From Chamaecrista fasciculata (Eukaryota > Streptophyta > Magnoliopsida > Fabales > Fabaceae): a stretch of DNA of 64,000 nucleotides. The position numbers were made by a program, and so were the translations under genes. The notes beneath the pieces are model-generated. The model did not search any database, was not told the DNA's origin, and saw only the letters and a program-made list of their open reading frames with translations. Shown piece after piece: positions 28,701-40,817 of the stretch. The stretch spans positions 41,611-105,610 of the forward strand of contig QANZ01003656.1 of the NCBI GenBank assembly GCA_003254925.1. The letters run 5' to 3'. Numbering within the stretch: position 1 is the first letter of the stretch; each line of letters starts with the position of its first letter.

Positions 28701-30123
28701 CCAAAAAGGAACTGATAAGATAAAGTTTCTCTCATTTACTACTTGTTATCCTTATCTTACTATAGTAAATAATTATAGGTTTGCAAGAAAAGGTTCATAT
28801 TACTGGGAACGAGTACAACAAAGTGAACCAAGTACGGAATATTCTTAGCCAATTCACTATTTCTTATTAGGATATTCACTAGATTCAACAAACAAAGAGA
28901 GTGATATATGACAACATAATACATTATTAGATACTTAAAAATATAGTTGGTGAAACAACTACCTCAAGCCTAGTTGAAGTCTTCAAGTATACCAATTTAC
29001 CATTTCTTTTTTAATCATGTTTGTTGTTACAAATACTTTAATATAATAGTGTATCATTTTCTAAACCATAACGTTCATATATTTTTCATTAGAACCCACA
29101 AAACTACAGCTATTTCAATACATGATGCCACCAAGATACATAGGCTGCTGTCATATGTCAAACCCAGCTTGAAGATACCACCCCAAGAAGATATCATTCA
29201 CATAAAAATAAACATTCTTAGAAATGGTTACACTCTATATTGGGCATGATCTAATTCCAGACAAAATAAATTTTCCATTTAAACATTTGGGACAGTAGAA
29301 AGAAGCATATAATAAATCAATAATCAGTAAACTACACGAGCTGCAGGCTATGATTAGCATGCCCTTCATGACCTCTTCCAGTTCTAGGTTACAACCTAAC
29401 TACCTAAGAACACATCCCATGACTCAGAAATTCTTTCCCTCGTTACAACCCAATTACCCAATTAAAGGAAAGCATAGGTTGATTCCAATAAACACAGCAG
29501 CTTATTTATTGTCAAGTTAATGTCCATGTTATAGCTATACTTGTTTCTTTACCATATATATGAAAAGTTCGAGGTCCTGAATTGCCACGATTACTCTTAA
29601 CACCATGAAGCTACGGATATTCAGTTTAATACTAGGTACTTGAATTAACAAAAGAAAGAAATATACCGGGAACATTTTTCTTTTCCTTTAAGAAAAATTA
29701 ATGGTATAACTCACAAAAGGTTGAGTTTCGTAGCAAAGACAGATTACAAAAGACTTCCAGTAAGCCGACTATCAGCGATTCTAAATTTAACACCCACCCC
29801 CTCCCCTCACAAACACAAAAGGCTCGAATTAAAACAGCTAAACATAATAGGATTGCCAAACTGATGGTAGTTTCATATAGAGGACATGTTTAATTTCCAA
29901 GAAAAGAAATTCCCAAAAGGTAAGAAACGAGGTTAGCTATGACAATCCACCACTGATAAAACTACGAGCAATTACATGAAGTTGTGTCATAAACCCATGA
30001 TTTGCAGCAAAGGGGGGAACGGAATTGGAGAAAATCAACCCAAAAAAATTAAAAAAAAAAAAAGAGGAGCCAAGCAACAAAATGAAAGGTTGAAGCGAAA
30101 GCCTCTTACCCTCTAAAGTGCAT
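25782..30123 (-). CDS. hnRNP F/H-like (GRSF1-like) RNA-binding protein with two RRMs
   Basis: The main exon (26547-25782) encodes two quasi-RRMs of the hnRNP F/H type: VVRLRGLPFDCTETDVAEFF and VLRLRGLPFSASKDDIVDFF, each with the LRGLPF signature, followed by GRRYVEVFRS and GSRYIELFPS. The acceptor before GAAATTTGC at 26547 needs an upstream coding piece. A 14-nt exon at 30123-30110 fits (ATG, then His-Phe-Arg-Gly split across the junction, donor GTAAGA). It gives MHFRGKFADGGDGREMAAKR and a 259-aa protein. The resulting intron is ~3.56 kb. The first exon is inferred from phase and consensus only; the alternative is translation from the internal Met in GREMAAKRQR. Plant relatives are nuclear RNA-binding proteins of poorly known role. 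Confidence 0.85.
26548..30109 (-). other. Long first intron of the hnRNP-like gene
   Basis: About 3.56 kb without a supported gene on either strand. Short open frames inside it do not resemble known proteins. Plant introns of this length in the 5' part of a gene sometimes hold enhancer elements, but nothing specific is visible here. Confidence 0.5.
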
Positions 30124-30723
30124 TCTAGAAATTCCTGTGAAATACCCACTTGATCTTCTATTAAGTGACTTGTTTCGTGCAGCTTTTCTTTATGGAAATG
30201 GCGGAATATGAAGCTCACAGTTTCCAATGTCCTTCGAATGCGGACGATTGCGTCGTGTTTTTGGTTCAGTTGTCTCGTACTTAAGAAGCAAATATCGGAA
30301 GATTTTTGTTCTGCTTCTCTAATCCGTTTTTTTATTTTTTTTGGGGTCAACTGCTTCTCTAATCCAACTATTCAAGGCAAGCTCAATTCAATTACACTTT
30401 AGGTTTCATTAAATGACAGATTGACCCATTTTAATCCCAAAAAAATAAACTTTCACCACATTAAATACATTTTTGTTTTCTTGAAAGAATGTATTTAATA
30501 GAAAATATGAGAGATGCAATTTTTTTGTGACACTGAATAATAAAATAATTATAATAATAATAAATAATAAATATATAAAGTTTTAATATAATCTTTTTTT
30601 TTCTTAAGGTTTATTATAATAAGTATGAATAAAATAATATCATTTATGTTCAAAATTATTAATAAATACGGTTTGGCTTTTAGATTCAGCGTTCAGTAAC
30701 TTCAAATTGTGTTAATTCTAATT

Positions 30724-31260
30724 GGTTAAAGGGTCAATTTGGTCCTAAATGTATGCTCTAATGTTCATTTTGGTCCATTATGTTTTAAAATGTTCAAATT
30801 GGTCCTAAATATTTGCAAAATGTTTCATTTTGGTCCCAACTATTGAATATGGCTTGTTTCAAGTTTAAACATGACGAGTTTAGAGCTACATATTGTTCTC
30901 GAAGAGTACTTTCTCTATCTAATTGGGGCCGTTAGCAAATGACGTAAAATCGGTCTTAAAAGTAGATCATTCGTTTTATGGGCAAATAAGCAAAGTTGAT
31001 TATATTTCTCTTGTTTCAAATTCGAATGAGACGAATTCAAAGCTACAAGTTCTTCTTAACAAGTACTTTGAAATTAAAATGAGAGACGAAAAAAACATGA
31101 CTAAATTTAATAGTTTGGGACCAAAATGAAACATTATACCAATATTTAAGACCAAAATGAATCATTTTGCCAACATTTATGACCAATTTGAATATTTTAA
31201 AACATAATGGACCAAAATAAACATTAGGGCATACATTTAAGACCAAAATAACCTTTGACC
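30724..31260. mobile_element. MULE-like MITE, 537 bp
   Basis: Flanked by a perfect 10-bp duplication, AATTCTAATT (30714-30723 and 31261-31270). The ends are inverted: GGTTAAAGGGTCAATTTGG on the left and CCAAAATAACCTTTGACC on the right. The arms carry several GGTCC(C/T)AA phrases, and the interior has a shorter inverted pair around ACGAGTTTAGAGCTACA. No coding capacity. It lies between the divergently transcribed hnRNP-like and SEC62 genes. Confidence 0.8.
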
Positions 31261-31270
31261 AATTCTAATT

Positions 31271-33749
31271 TAAAGAATGTTTATAAACTAGTTAATTCAA
31301 ATAACAATTACTCATTAAAGTTTTTTTATTTAATAAGGTTTACTAAGTATAAACATATATAGGTATTCAAAACTGAATCAAATCGATTGAGTCAAACTAA
31401 ATTGAGGTGAAATCAAATCAAATTGATAGATAAATAATTTAGTTTGATTTGAACTTACACAAATCAAACTAAACCGCCCAAATGCTAACACTCATATTCT
31501 CAATAGCGAACTCATACTCTACTATTCATACATACAATATAATTGGGAAGACATTTACAAATTTGAAAATAAATACTTATATAAAAATATATATATTTGC
31601 AAGTTAAAAGTTGTTATTTACTAATGATCTTGGTTAAGAAGTAGAAAATTATTTCGTTGTTCATAACATAATGAAAATATTATTACATTACACAATATAT
31701 TATAATGCATTATGAGTGTTTATACATCTTACTACATTATATAAATTTGAGTTAATTAATACAATATAAACCATACAATAATTACAAATGTGTTGTATTT
31801 GAAGAATTTATGGTGATATTAATCAACATAATGTATCCAACACTTAAATAATAACTTACCCAATATTTGTTAGATACGAATTCTCTCTACCTATATTTTT
31901 ATCTAGAATCTTCTTAAAAAGTAGTTAACATCAAATTTCCAAAATAATTGAATCCATTAGACCATTGCCACTCCAAATTGCTGCATTTACGTCTAAATTT
32001 TACTTGAAAACATGTTAATCAAGCTAAAATCCTTTACCACAATCTACTATCTTGTGACATAAAGTAGGCTATAAATTAGTGGGTAAATATGTCTAAAAGA
32101 AAGCTATATGTGTTTCTCTTAATTAAATTCTGACTTAATGAAGAAAATATCATAATATAATATTTTTTTTTGTTACAAAATGAGGTAAAATGCCAAAAAT
32201 AAAACCCCGCGAGGGACTAAGAACCCCGTACGGTCATCATTTAAAAGAACCCACACACCATTTGGAGGGTAAACCCAAATTATTCTATCGAGATCAGAGC
32301 CCAAACCTACACCCACAATGTAGTCAGCAACGTGATTTCCTTCCCTCAAAGTGTGTTGCACCTTAATGTACCAGTCTCTCTTCAAGACATCAACGACTAG
32401 CTGCAATAACGACCCACCACCGCCTCTAGCCTTAGAGCCACCATTAATACATAAAACAGCGCTATGCGAGTCAGATTCCGGAATCACCTATCTAAATCCC
32501 AACAACCAAGCAAGATGTAGACTTTATAAGATCCCCCACAACTCGACTTCAAACACCTCACAATTCCCAATTTTCTTTACAAAACCACTGATCCAGATGC
32601 AGTTTTCATATAATTTTTTCTTTTATTACAAATGACGCACAACACTTTAAGAATCTAACTCACGTATGTCACATTTTTTTATAGCTACAGTCAGTAGGTT
32701 TGAGTAGATTGAAATGATTTTTTAAATTGAATTATTGATTTATCAAACTTAACCAAGCCAATAAAAAAGTGACTTTAATGATTTTGTTTGGAGGGTTTCA
32801 AAATTATTGTTCATTTTGTTACTAATATATTAATAAATAAAATATATAATTATTCTTATAATTTATTAATATACTAATAAAAAAATATTTTCATTAAAGT
32901 ATAAATTTTTTATAAATAATTAAAATTAAAATTGTAATTTACTAATATACAATTATGTGATTCCGTCACAAAAACATTGCACTCTTCGCTTTAAAGTCAA
33001 TCAACAAATATATTGATGGGCTTTTTGCAATGAAGTATTTTTAAGGACAAAAAAAATCAACAAATATAGGTTGAGGATTTATTTATAAAATTTTATAAAA
33101 AATAGGGAGTGAGTTATAAAGAATGAAATTATAAGGACTGAATTATAAATTCAGTAAAATTATAGGGACCAAGTAATTATTTTAACCTTAAATTTTACAA
33201 ATAGTAAGGAAAACCACGACGAATTTATAAAAATGTAAAATTAAAGGGTTAGAATATAATGCAAAGTTTATATTTTTGACATAGGATGCAATATGTCATG
33301 AGTCAATAACATAATGACACGTGGAATAGTTAGTTGTATGTAACTAATAGGTGACTCCGTACACATTTTTTATTGGTTAAAAATATTATTATTATTATTA
33401 TTTTATTTTTCAGCATTAAATTACATCAATGACTATAATTATATCACATTAACAATCAAACTTTGCATCTTAAACTAACCCAAAATTAAAAATTAAAAAT
33501 AATCATAAATGTGAAAATCCAAACAAAAAATACATTTTTTTTTTCAGTTAAGTCATGACTATCCCACCTATTTGTATAACGATCTAAGCGAAAATTAATC
33601 TGGCCTGAACATCCAGCAAAGATACACTTTTTGCCAACGAGGAAAGAGTTTCATCATTTCGTCATCGAATATACGAAAAGAAGGCAGATAAGAAAAAAAA
33701 ATTGAGAAAAAGAGAGGGACGTGCGCGAGGTGAGAGTGAAAGAAGCGAA
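31271..33749. other. AT-rich intergenic DNA and SEC62 5' region
   Basis: No intact gene. It contains the RNase H remnant at 32173-32605. The last ~150 bp become GA-rich and lead into the SEC62 ATG, consistent with a 5' UTR. Confidence 0.5.
32173..32605 (-). pseudogene. LINE-type RNase H domain remnant
   Basis: The minus strand reads, with in-frame stops, a segment like FVKKIGNCEVFEVELWGIL, then LHLAWLLGFR, then VIPESDSHSAVLCI, then RDWYIKVQHTLREGNHVADY and a C-terminal PPNGVWVLLNDD. The E-x-LWGI, ESDS and RExNxVAD spacing is that of the RNase H-like domain at the end of plant non-LTR retrotransposon polyproteins (also found as isolated host copies). Stops after WGIL and GFR make it defective. 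No reverse transcriptase part is nearby. Confidence 0.75.
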
Positions 33750-36700
33750 ATGAAGAAATCAGGAGCTGCCGATAAGAAGAGGGTGCGACGCTCCTCCGCA
33801 GCCACCCTCAACGGCGGCAGAGATCCCACCTCCGACGCACCGCCTAAGGTATTCTCTATTTCTCTGCTTCTCTTCTTTATTTCTTCGATCTAGGGTTTTA
33901 TTTTATTATTGACCAATGCTATTGCAATCTCAATTTTTCATCTTGTTTAATTATATGATATTTATGATAATGTTACGTTCTTGCAAAATAATTTTATAGA
34001 TGGTGGCTGTTACTCTCTGTCTTGTCCTCCTCTTTTGTGGACAAAGCTGATTGTAGCGGGCATTAGGCAGGTATACTATGTGGCATGAACCATAGGCTTA
34101 CCATTTGGAGATAATGTCATATTTTGAATAGTATTTATGTGCATATGTAATGGATTTATCCTCTTGAATTATTATGCATTTCTGTGGTTTTTGTCACCCG
34201 ACCTATAGTTTTTTTTGCACACTGGCTTAGGAATGGTAGCATAGCAAGCCTGACCTGTAGAAAAAGAAAAAAAAACAACTTACTTTTAGAGGACTTTACA
34301 TTAATTTGTTAGAAACCTTCACTTTCACCTACTATACTTTTAATACAAGAACCTCCCATATCTTTGACATAATTTAACAGAACTTGTAATCTCTTGAAGT
34401 TAGGCGTAGTTTTTCCTCCAAAAAACTCTCAATAAGCTAATCTAAAGCAGCACAGATCAGTAATTCAGTACCAGTACGGCAGTACCACTAAATGGCCAAA
34501 CTAATGCTTCAACATAACCTTCATGGTTCTTATCATAGAGATTGAGTCTAGATTTTATAAACTTTAAGTGAGGTTCTAGACTTCTAGATTTTTATTAAAA
34601 TTTAATTGAGTGGAGCGCGAGTGCATGGTTTGAAAACTGGTGAATGTAATTTACTCAAAATTTAGATCTATTTAATTTCTGTTGGTAAAATATTTGCACT
34701 AGGTATACATTTTTTCTGAATGAAGAATTGAGAAGGTATAAAGTGTGTAGAATTTTTCTTTTAAAAGTTGAGGTGATATGTTTAGCTGTTTCAAAACAAT
34801 GTCTTATTATTGAGAAGCTTATGATTTGTGTTTTTATAGTTACATATTGTTCTATGCTGCATGTCAATCCCTTCTTTTATCATATTCTGGAAGCTGTTTC
34901 TCCTGTTTAGTAATGTTTAAAAGTTCTTTGTTTCGGAAATTCTTCCCTTTTTTTGAGGGGTGCATGATGGACTAGAGGTTTGATAGCAATACCTCTTGCT
35001 AACTACTAAAACACTTATATTTAAAAAGCAAAACTTGTCACTTTTTTTTTTTGGTGTGTGATTATTTTGAGATTGGCTATGTTGTCAGAAACAAGCTGCC
35101 AAGAAAGATGTGTTTCAATTGTTTGCTGAGAAGGTTAGGGACCATAAGGAATTGGTTTCTAGATGGGCTGTTCTACAGGAAACACGTGTTGAATACGTTA
35201 GAGGGAAGGATTTCGTGAGCTTCTTGAAAAATCATCCTGAGCTCAAAGATATTCTAGAATCAGATAGGAATCTAGAAACAGAAGATATTGCCAACTGTCT
35301 ATTGAGAAGAAATCTTCTAGTTCGTTGTGATCGTGTGGTAAAAACTGTTCGTCCTGGGAAGAAAAAGTTGTCTACTTGGCCTGCACATTTAGAAATATTC
35401 CCTGTAAGTTTTATTTTGTGTTTGGTTTTGATTTTCTTAATCCAGAGCTCAAATATCTTTCCATAGGAATATTGTATTTAACTATACAATTGGGGTTTTT
35501 TTCTTATTTAAAAAACTACAGCATTTTTTGAACTTTGGAAAGATATTGTAAGCATTTTTTAATGCACAATGTATATTGACACCATCCCCGTGTTGGGAAG
35601 CTTTCAATGACTTGATCATATGCTTTACTCTACACAGTAGGTTAAGAAAATTAATTTTGTGTTCCAGTGTAACCATATTTGACTGTCTCTTGCAGGAGCA
35701 AATATTTTCCGAAAATGATGCCTTTTTTGCATGGACATTTGTGAAACGCCGACCACTTTGGCAGACACTTCTATCATTTTGCTGGCCTGTTTTGACATTG
35801 GCTATTTGCTTATTTCCTGTGTATCCTCATCGCTGCAAGCTATTGATACTTTACTCTTGTGCTGGGATCCTTCTGCTCATTCTCTCTCTACTTTTGGGTA
35901 TGTTTGCTTGTCTTTATAATTTGGTCTTGTTCATGTTGACAATTTGGGTTCCTTGTCAGGTCTCCATTTCTTCTTTATTTTTTATCTTTATTTATTTATT
36001 TGACTTATTTTCGTGCATCAAGGCAACCCAATTTCATCATTTGCTGCAGCAGCATTTATGCCTACAGGGGCTGGGTTCATTTCCTGACAATTCTGCATAG
36101 CCCATCGCTTCATGATTGCTAGGCATAGGTTTCTTGTCAGTCTTAATACAGTACTCTCTCCGGTTCTGAATATCTGCTTTTTAAGGTTAATACGCACATA
36201 TCAAGGAAATCATTAGTTCACCTAAAATGAAGAAAAATGAGATAAGAAGTCTAAATTACCCTTATTAACAATATTTGGGAAATGTTTATTCATTTTGACT
36301 CCACTATTTAATAGGGATAGAACGATAAAATGAATAATTAATGTTCTCTTAATTTTGTAAAACATCAGATATTTTGCAAAAAAAAACTTTCCAACAAAGC
36401 AGATATTCAGGACCAGATGGAGTAGTAAATGTCTTGTTACCTACAAGATTCAAAGCCTTTGTCAATTTCTGTTGAGAAAATAAGGAGAGCAATCATTAGA
36501 GAGCAGAGGACAGGACCGACCAAAATGTATTATAACACTTTGAGTTTATATAACCTATATAAAAGCTTTTTCTTAACAGTTTAAACTTTTGAATTAGACA
36601 TGCTTTTTGACATGGTGTTAGAGCCTCTATGCTCAGTCGGCTTCCTACTTAGGACTTGTATATTCTCTTGTAATCTGTAATTGTAACTGTTGTGTCTTGG

Positions 36701-37655
36701 CATAAAGAGGCATGGAGACTTCTGCTTAGTTGCATTTGTGACCTTTTGCTTATGGCATTTATTTTCAATTCTCATTCAGTTCTGGAATCCATTTCTTCAT
36801 GATACTCTTGATTAAATGCTCGAGGAATCAGATTAGTTTGACTTTATCTCTAATCACCTGAAACATGAATATCTCATTAGGACATGGTTGATTATGTAAT
36901 TTCTCCCCGGCAGTGCACTTCAAATTGCTTCTATTCTTTCTCAGGTCTCATGGATATATTATTTTAATAACTATTTTTATCTTGCAGTAAGGGCTACAAT
37001 ATTTGGTGCTTTATACATAATTCTTGGAAAGAGGTACTGGTTTTTCCCCAACATTCTTGCTGAGGAAGCAACATTGCGGGAGTTATTCAGATTTTGGCCC
37101 AAGAAAGATGAGGAGGAGCGACCAAAGTGGACAACAAGGCTTTTCTATGCAATCGTTTCTGTGCTGGTCATATTATTGCTGAGGCATCATGCCCCTGATG
37201 AGGCTGCCAGAGCAAGGTGAGTCTTTTAATATAATGAATGAATCAAAGCCTTTTTTATTATTCGCAGAGAATAATCAAACAACCAAGAAGAAAGCTTGAG
37301 CTTGGCTTCTAGTTGAGTCCACGATTCACAACTAGGAAGCTAAGACCTGCTGCCATGTACTACTTTCTGGGATCTAAAGTCAGCGTTGGCTTTTTGCAGG
37401 TACCAGAAGAGGGTATCTAACATAATCGATGATGTTCTTGAATGGTCTCCAACTCTAGCGTTGTCTGGGATGATGGAGAAGCAACAGAATGTGGCTAACA
37501 CCACAGGATCCACTGATGCTTCCTCTCAAGGGAGCAAGACAAGTTCAGAGCATGCAGCTACAACCGATGGTGAAGGGTCGAAAACTTTCACTGAACAGTA
37601 TAATGAAGTTATTGAAAATACAGAGGATGCAGGTGAAGATAAACAGAATGACTAG
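33750..37655 (+). CDS. SEC62: SEC62 ER protein translocation subunit
   Basis: SEC62 works with the SEC61 channel in (mainly post-translational) import into the ER. Exons: 33750-33848, 35089-35403, 35696-35897, 36988-37216 and 37400-37655. They total 1101 nt, or 366 aa. A lysine-rich cytosolic N-terminus (KKSGAADKKRVRR) precedes the conserved domain KDVFQLFAEKVRDHKELVSR and the segment VRYxRGKDF-like VEYVRGKDFVSFL. Two transmembrane segments follow, around LLSFCWPVLTLAICLFPVY and KLLILYSCAGILLLILSLLL, with a further hydrophobic run (LFYAIVSVLVILLLRHH) typical of plant SEC62. The C-terminus is acidic and Ser/Thr-rich. ATG 33750 is chosen because the upstream extension starts at a TTG. Intron 3 (35898-36987) contains a Stowaway-like MITE. 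Confidence 0.95.
36154..36422. mobile_element. Stowaway-like (Tc1/mariner) MITE in SEC62 intron 3
   Basis: 269 bp with inverted ends CTCTCTCCGGTTCTGAATAT and its near complement ATATTCAGGACCAGATGGAG. It is flanked by TA dinucleotides (36152-36153 and 36423-36424), the target of Tc1/mariner elements. The CTC(C/T)CTCCG start is typical of Stowaway MITEs. No coding capacity. Confidence 0.8.
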
Positions 37656-38570
37656 ATGGTAGTTATATACCTAAACTAAATATTTCCGGTGAGAAGATCA
37701 TAATTTTCTTCTCTTTTTTGAGTGTAAAACCATGTATGGAACAATAACAGTAAAAGCCCTTCGTTTCCAAATCCAAGGTTTTGAAGAGAGATTCAGTTCC
37801 CATGTTCATTTACAATAGATATGCATTAATGTATGCGCTGAGGCAAGAATTTACGATTACATCATAAAATAATTTATTATAAAATTTTCAGTAATCAATC
37901 ATTACATTATGATGATCATGCATAGAAAGTAGAAACATTATTTTATTCAAAAATTAAGCTTCATTAACGTTTTGTTTATTTTACTCAACAGAAGTGGATC
38001 GTTAATTCTGAAGTGGAAACAATGTTATTAGCACAGTTATCTTGGTCTGGTGATTAACACTGGAGAAAAATTGATTTGTATATGCAAATAAAGTTATGAT
38101 TTATTGAAACAGAAGGTACTATAGGATTTTATATTTTTTTAATATTTATAAATTTTAACATTTATTTTAAACACGAGTGGTTTAGATTTATTTAACCATG
38201 TTAGATATACAAATGTACGGTTGATGTCGTTGTTTTGTATAAATATGTTTTTGTAAGTTTAAGATGTAAAAGAGGCAGCACACTAATGTCTATGTTCAAA
38301 AAGAGAGAGAGAGAGAGACAGCAGCACAACTAATATGTAACAACATATATAGTTTATTAAAATCTGAGTCTGTTCTAACTTCTAAGTCTGTTGGAAAACT
38401 CGATAGTGTTTAATCAGTAAAATCCAAGTCTATTATAGTAAATTAAATTCTCGTTGGGGACAATTATCGTAATCTAAGGATTGATGAAAATCACAATCTA
38501 CAAGAAGAGATTTGATAATACAAGAATATCAAATATTAGCATGCAGTTAATCTAATTGTAAGTGCAGAAA
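37656..38570. other. Intergenic DNA between convergent SEC62 and PPR genes
   Basis: AT-rich, with a short (GA)n at about 38304-38318. It should contain the two 3' UTRs. No gene or defined repeat is seen. Confidence 0.5.
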
Positions 38571-40817
38571 TCATAAGATTTCAAAAAGTAAAAAATTGAC
38601 TTCAGGTATGTCACATTTGTCCCTCATATGTGAAGTTAAAGTCTTCAATACGATCTGAACATTTTCAGGTCTCAACTTTGAAGGGTCGTCTGAAACAAAA
38701 GCTTGTATCTGATTTTTTATTTCAATCCAACTGCAGCCAGGAAGCTTTCCGCCTCCTTTGTCTCTCATTAGTACTCTCAATCTCTCAACTTCTTCCCATT
38801 TTCCAGCCTCAGCATGCATATTTGACAATGTAATATAGTTCGAGGCATTATGTGGTTCAAGTTCTAAAAGCCTCTCAGCAGCAACTCTAGCAAGTTCAAC
38901 ATTTCCCTGTACACGACATGCCCCGAGTAGTGAACCCCACAAACCCGCATTTGCTTTGATGTTCTTCATTCCCCTCACTATTTCAAAGGCTTCCTTTAGC
39001 CTTCCCAAGCGACCAAGCAAGTCAACCAGGCAACTATAGTGTTCAGCTGAAGGTTTAATACCAAAATCTTCAATCATGGCTTTGAAAAAGTTTGAGCCCT
39101 GATCAGCCAAACCAGCATGGCTGCATGCTGACAACAACCCGATGAAGGTCACGTCATCCGGACTCATTCCCTCTGATAACATTTGTTCAAAGACTTTAAA
39201 TGCCTCCTTTGCGTACCCATTTAAAGCATAACCTGAAATCAGGGAATTCCAAGAGACGAGATCAACACAATGGGTATCTCTGAACACATGTGCAGCTATA
39301 TGTACCATTCCACATTTGCCATACATAGAAATCAGGGCATTACGAACAAACAGATCATTTATATAACCACTCTTTAGAATGTATTCATGAAGTTGCTGCC
39401 CAACTAGCAAAGCAGCCAGACTGCCACATGCACTTAATCCACATGCAAAAGTTGATTGATCGGGTTTCTTTCCTTCTTGCCCCATTGAAACTAAACTCTT
39501 GAGAGCTTCCAAGTATAAGCTATTTTGTACGAAACCTGAAATAAGAGAATTCCATGAAACTATATTCTTCTCCCTCATGTCCTGGAAAATCTTGATAGCT
39601 TTATCCATCTGTCCTGCTTGAGCATAACCAGAAATCATTGTATTCCACGAAACCACATTTTTAATGGGCATTTGCCTAAATAAATTAAGAGCATCATCCA
39701 TTCTTCCACACTGGGTGTAGCCTGCAATCATGCTATTCCAACAAATAACATCACGTGAACCCATTTTATTGAAAATTTCACTAGCCTCATCTATCCTTTT
39801 ATTTTGTAATAATCCAGATATCAATGCTGTTTGTGCTGCTATGTCTTTGTAGGGCATCCGATAGTACATTTCCAGAGCTTCCTCAAGCTTACCTACTCGA
39901 AAATACCCATTAATTATTGTAGTCCATGACGCACAATCTTTTACTGGAATTTCCCTAAATAGCTTAACAGCTTCCTCAATTTGTAAGTCTCCAACATATG
40001 CTGCGATCATTGCATTCCAAGTAACCACATTCTTACTGGGTATTGTGTCAAAGAGTTTCCGAGCTTCTATAAGTTTACCATGTCTTGCAAACCCACACAA
40101 CATTGTAACCTGAGAAACAGCATTAGGATTAGGAATTTTTTCAAAGAACTGCCAAGCAGAACTCAAATCACCAATGTCAACAAATCCAGCCACCATCAAA
40201 TTCCATGAAACCACATTCTTCTCAGCCATCTCAGTAAAAAACTGCAATGCTACATGCATTTCCCCATTTTGGGTATATCCAGCCAACAAAGAGTTATAAG
40301 AAACTAAATCCTTGACTGGCATTTGATCAAACATTTTCTTAGCATCATCAAACTGACCCTTCTTTGCATAGCCAGCAATCATTGCATTCCAACATGCTGT
40401 GTCCAACTTATCTGGAACCAAATAGAACAATTCTCTTGCCTTTTCAAGCTGCCCCTTTTGAGTATAGCAGGTTATTATTAATGCCCACGAATACTTGTCT
40501 TTTTGGGGCATTACATCAAACAATGCATTGGCTTCTTCAACCATATTGTTGTGAAGATAACCAGCAACCATAGTGTTCCATGAGACAAGGTTTCTTTGGA
40601 CCATTTTATCAAACAATTCTCTGGCATAGTTGATTCTACCATTTTTGGCTAACACAGATATCATGGAATTGTATGTTACAAGGTTTTTCTGACTCATTAG
40701 CGAGAAAACCTTGATGGCCTCTTCAACTCTTCCTAACTTTCCCAGATGAATAATCTGTTGATTCTGGTTGAAAATATGTTTACCTTGTTCACTTATTAAT
40801 CTAAGTTTATATATCAT
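38571..40817 (-). CDS. PLS-class pentatricopeptide repeat protein, E subgroup
   Basis: A single-exon gene, as usual for PPR proteins, of 748 aa from the first ATG (MIYKLRLISEQG). It contains a long run of mostly 31-residue S-type repeats of the form VVSWNxMIxGYxQxGxMxxA. The P- and L-type repeats near the C-terminus include SLYLEALKSLVSMGQEGKKP and VFEQMLSEGMSPDDVTFIG. The end is an E/E+ domain (LWGSLLGACRVQGNVELARV, then GCSWIEIKNQIQAFVSDD) with no DYW deaminase. Such proteins act in mitochondria or plastids, usually specifying C-to-U RNA editing sites with a separate deaminase in trans. The frame stays open for 50 codons upstream of the ATG with a transit-peptide-like composition but no ATG there. 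It converges on SEC62. Confidence 0.92.
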   Translation of the reverse strand: MIYKLRLISEQGKHIFNQNQQIIHLGKLGRVEEAIKVFSLMSQKNLVTYNSMISVLAKNGRINYARELFDKMVQRNLVSWNTMVAGYLHNNMVEEANALFDVMPQKDKYSWALIITCYTQKGQLEKARELFYLVPDKLDTACWNAMIAGYAKKGQFDDAKKMFDQMPVKDLVSYNSLLAGYTQNGEMHVALQFFTEMAEKNVVSWNLMVAGFVDIGDLSSAWQFFEKIPNPNAVSQVTMLCGFARHGKLIEARKLFDTIPSKNVVTWNAMIAAYVGDLQIEEAVKLFREIPVKDCASWTTIINGYFRVGKLEEALEMYYRMPYKDIAAQTALISGLLQNKRIDEASEIFNKMGSRDVICWNSMIAGYTQCGRMDDALNLFRQMPIKNVVSWNTMISGYAQAGQMDKAIKIFQDMREKNIVSWNSLISGFVQNSLYLEALKSLVSMGQEGKKPDQSTFACGLSACGSLAALLVGQQLHEYILKSGYINDLFVRNALISMYGKCGMVHIAAHVFRDTHCVDLVSWNSLISGYALNGYAKEAFKVFEQMLSEGMSPDDVTFIGLLSACSHAGLADQGSNFFKAMIEDFGIKPSAEHYSCLVDLLGRLGRLKEAFEIVRGMKNIKANAGLWGSLLGACRVQGNVELARVAAERLLELEPHNASNYITLSNMHAEAGKWEEVERLRVLMRDKGGGKLPGCSWIEIKNQIQAFVSDDPSKLRPENVQIVLKTLTSHMRDKCDIPEVNFLLFEIL

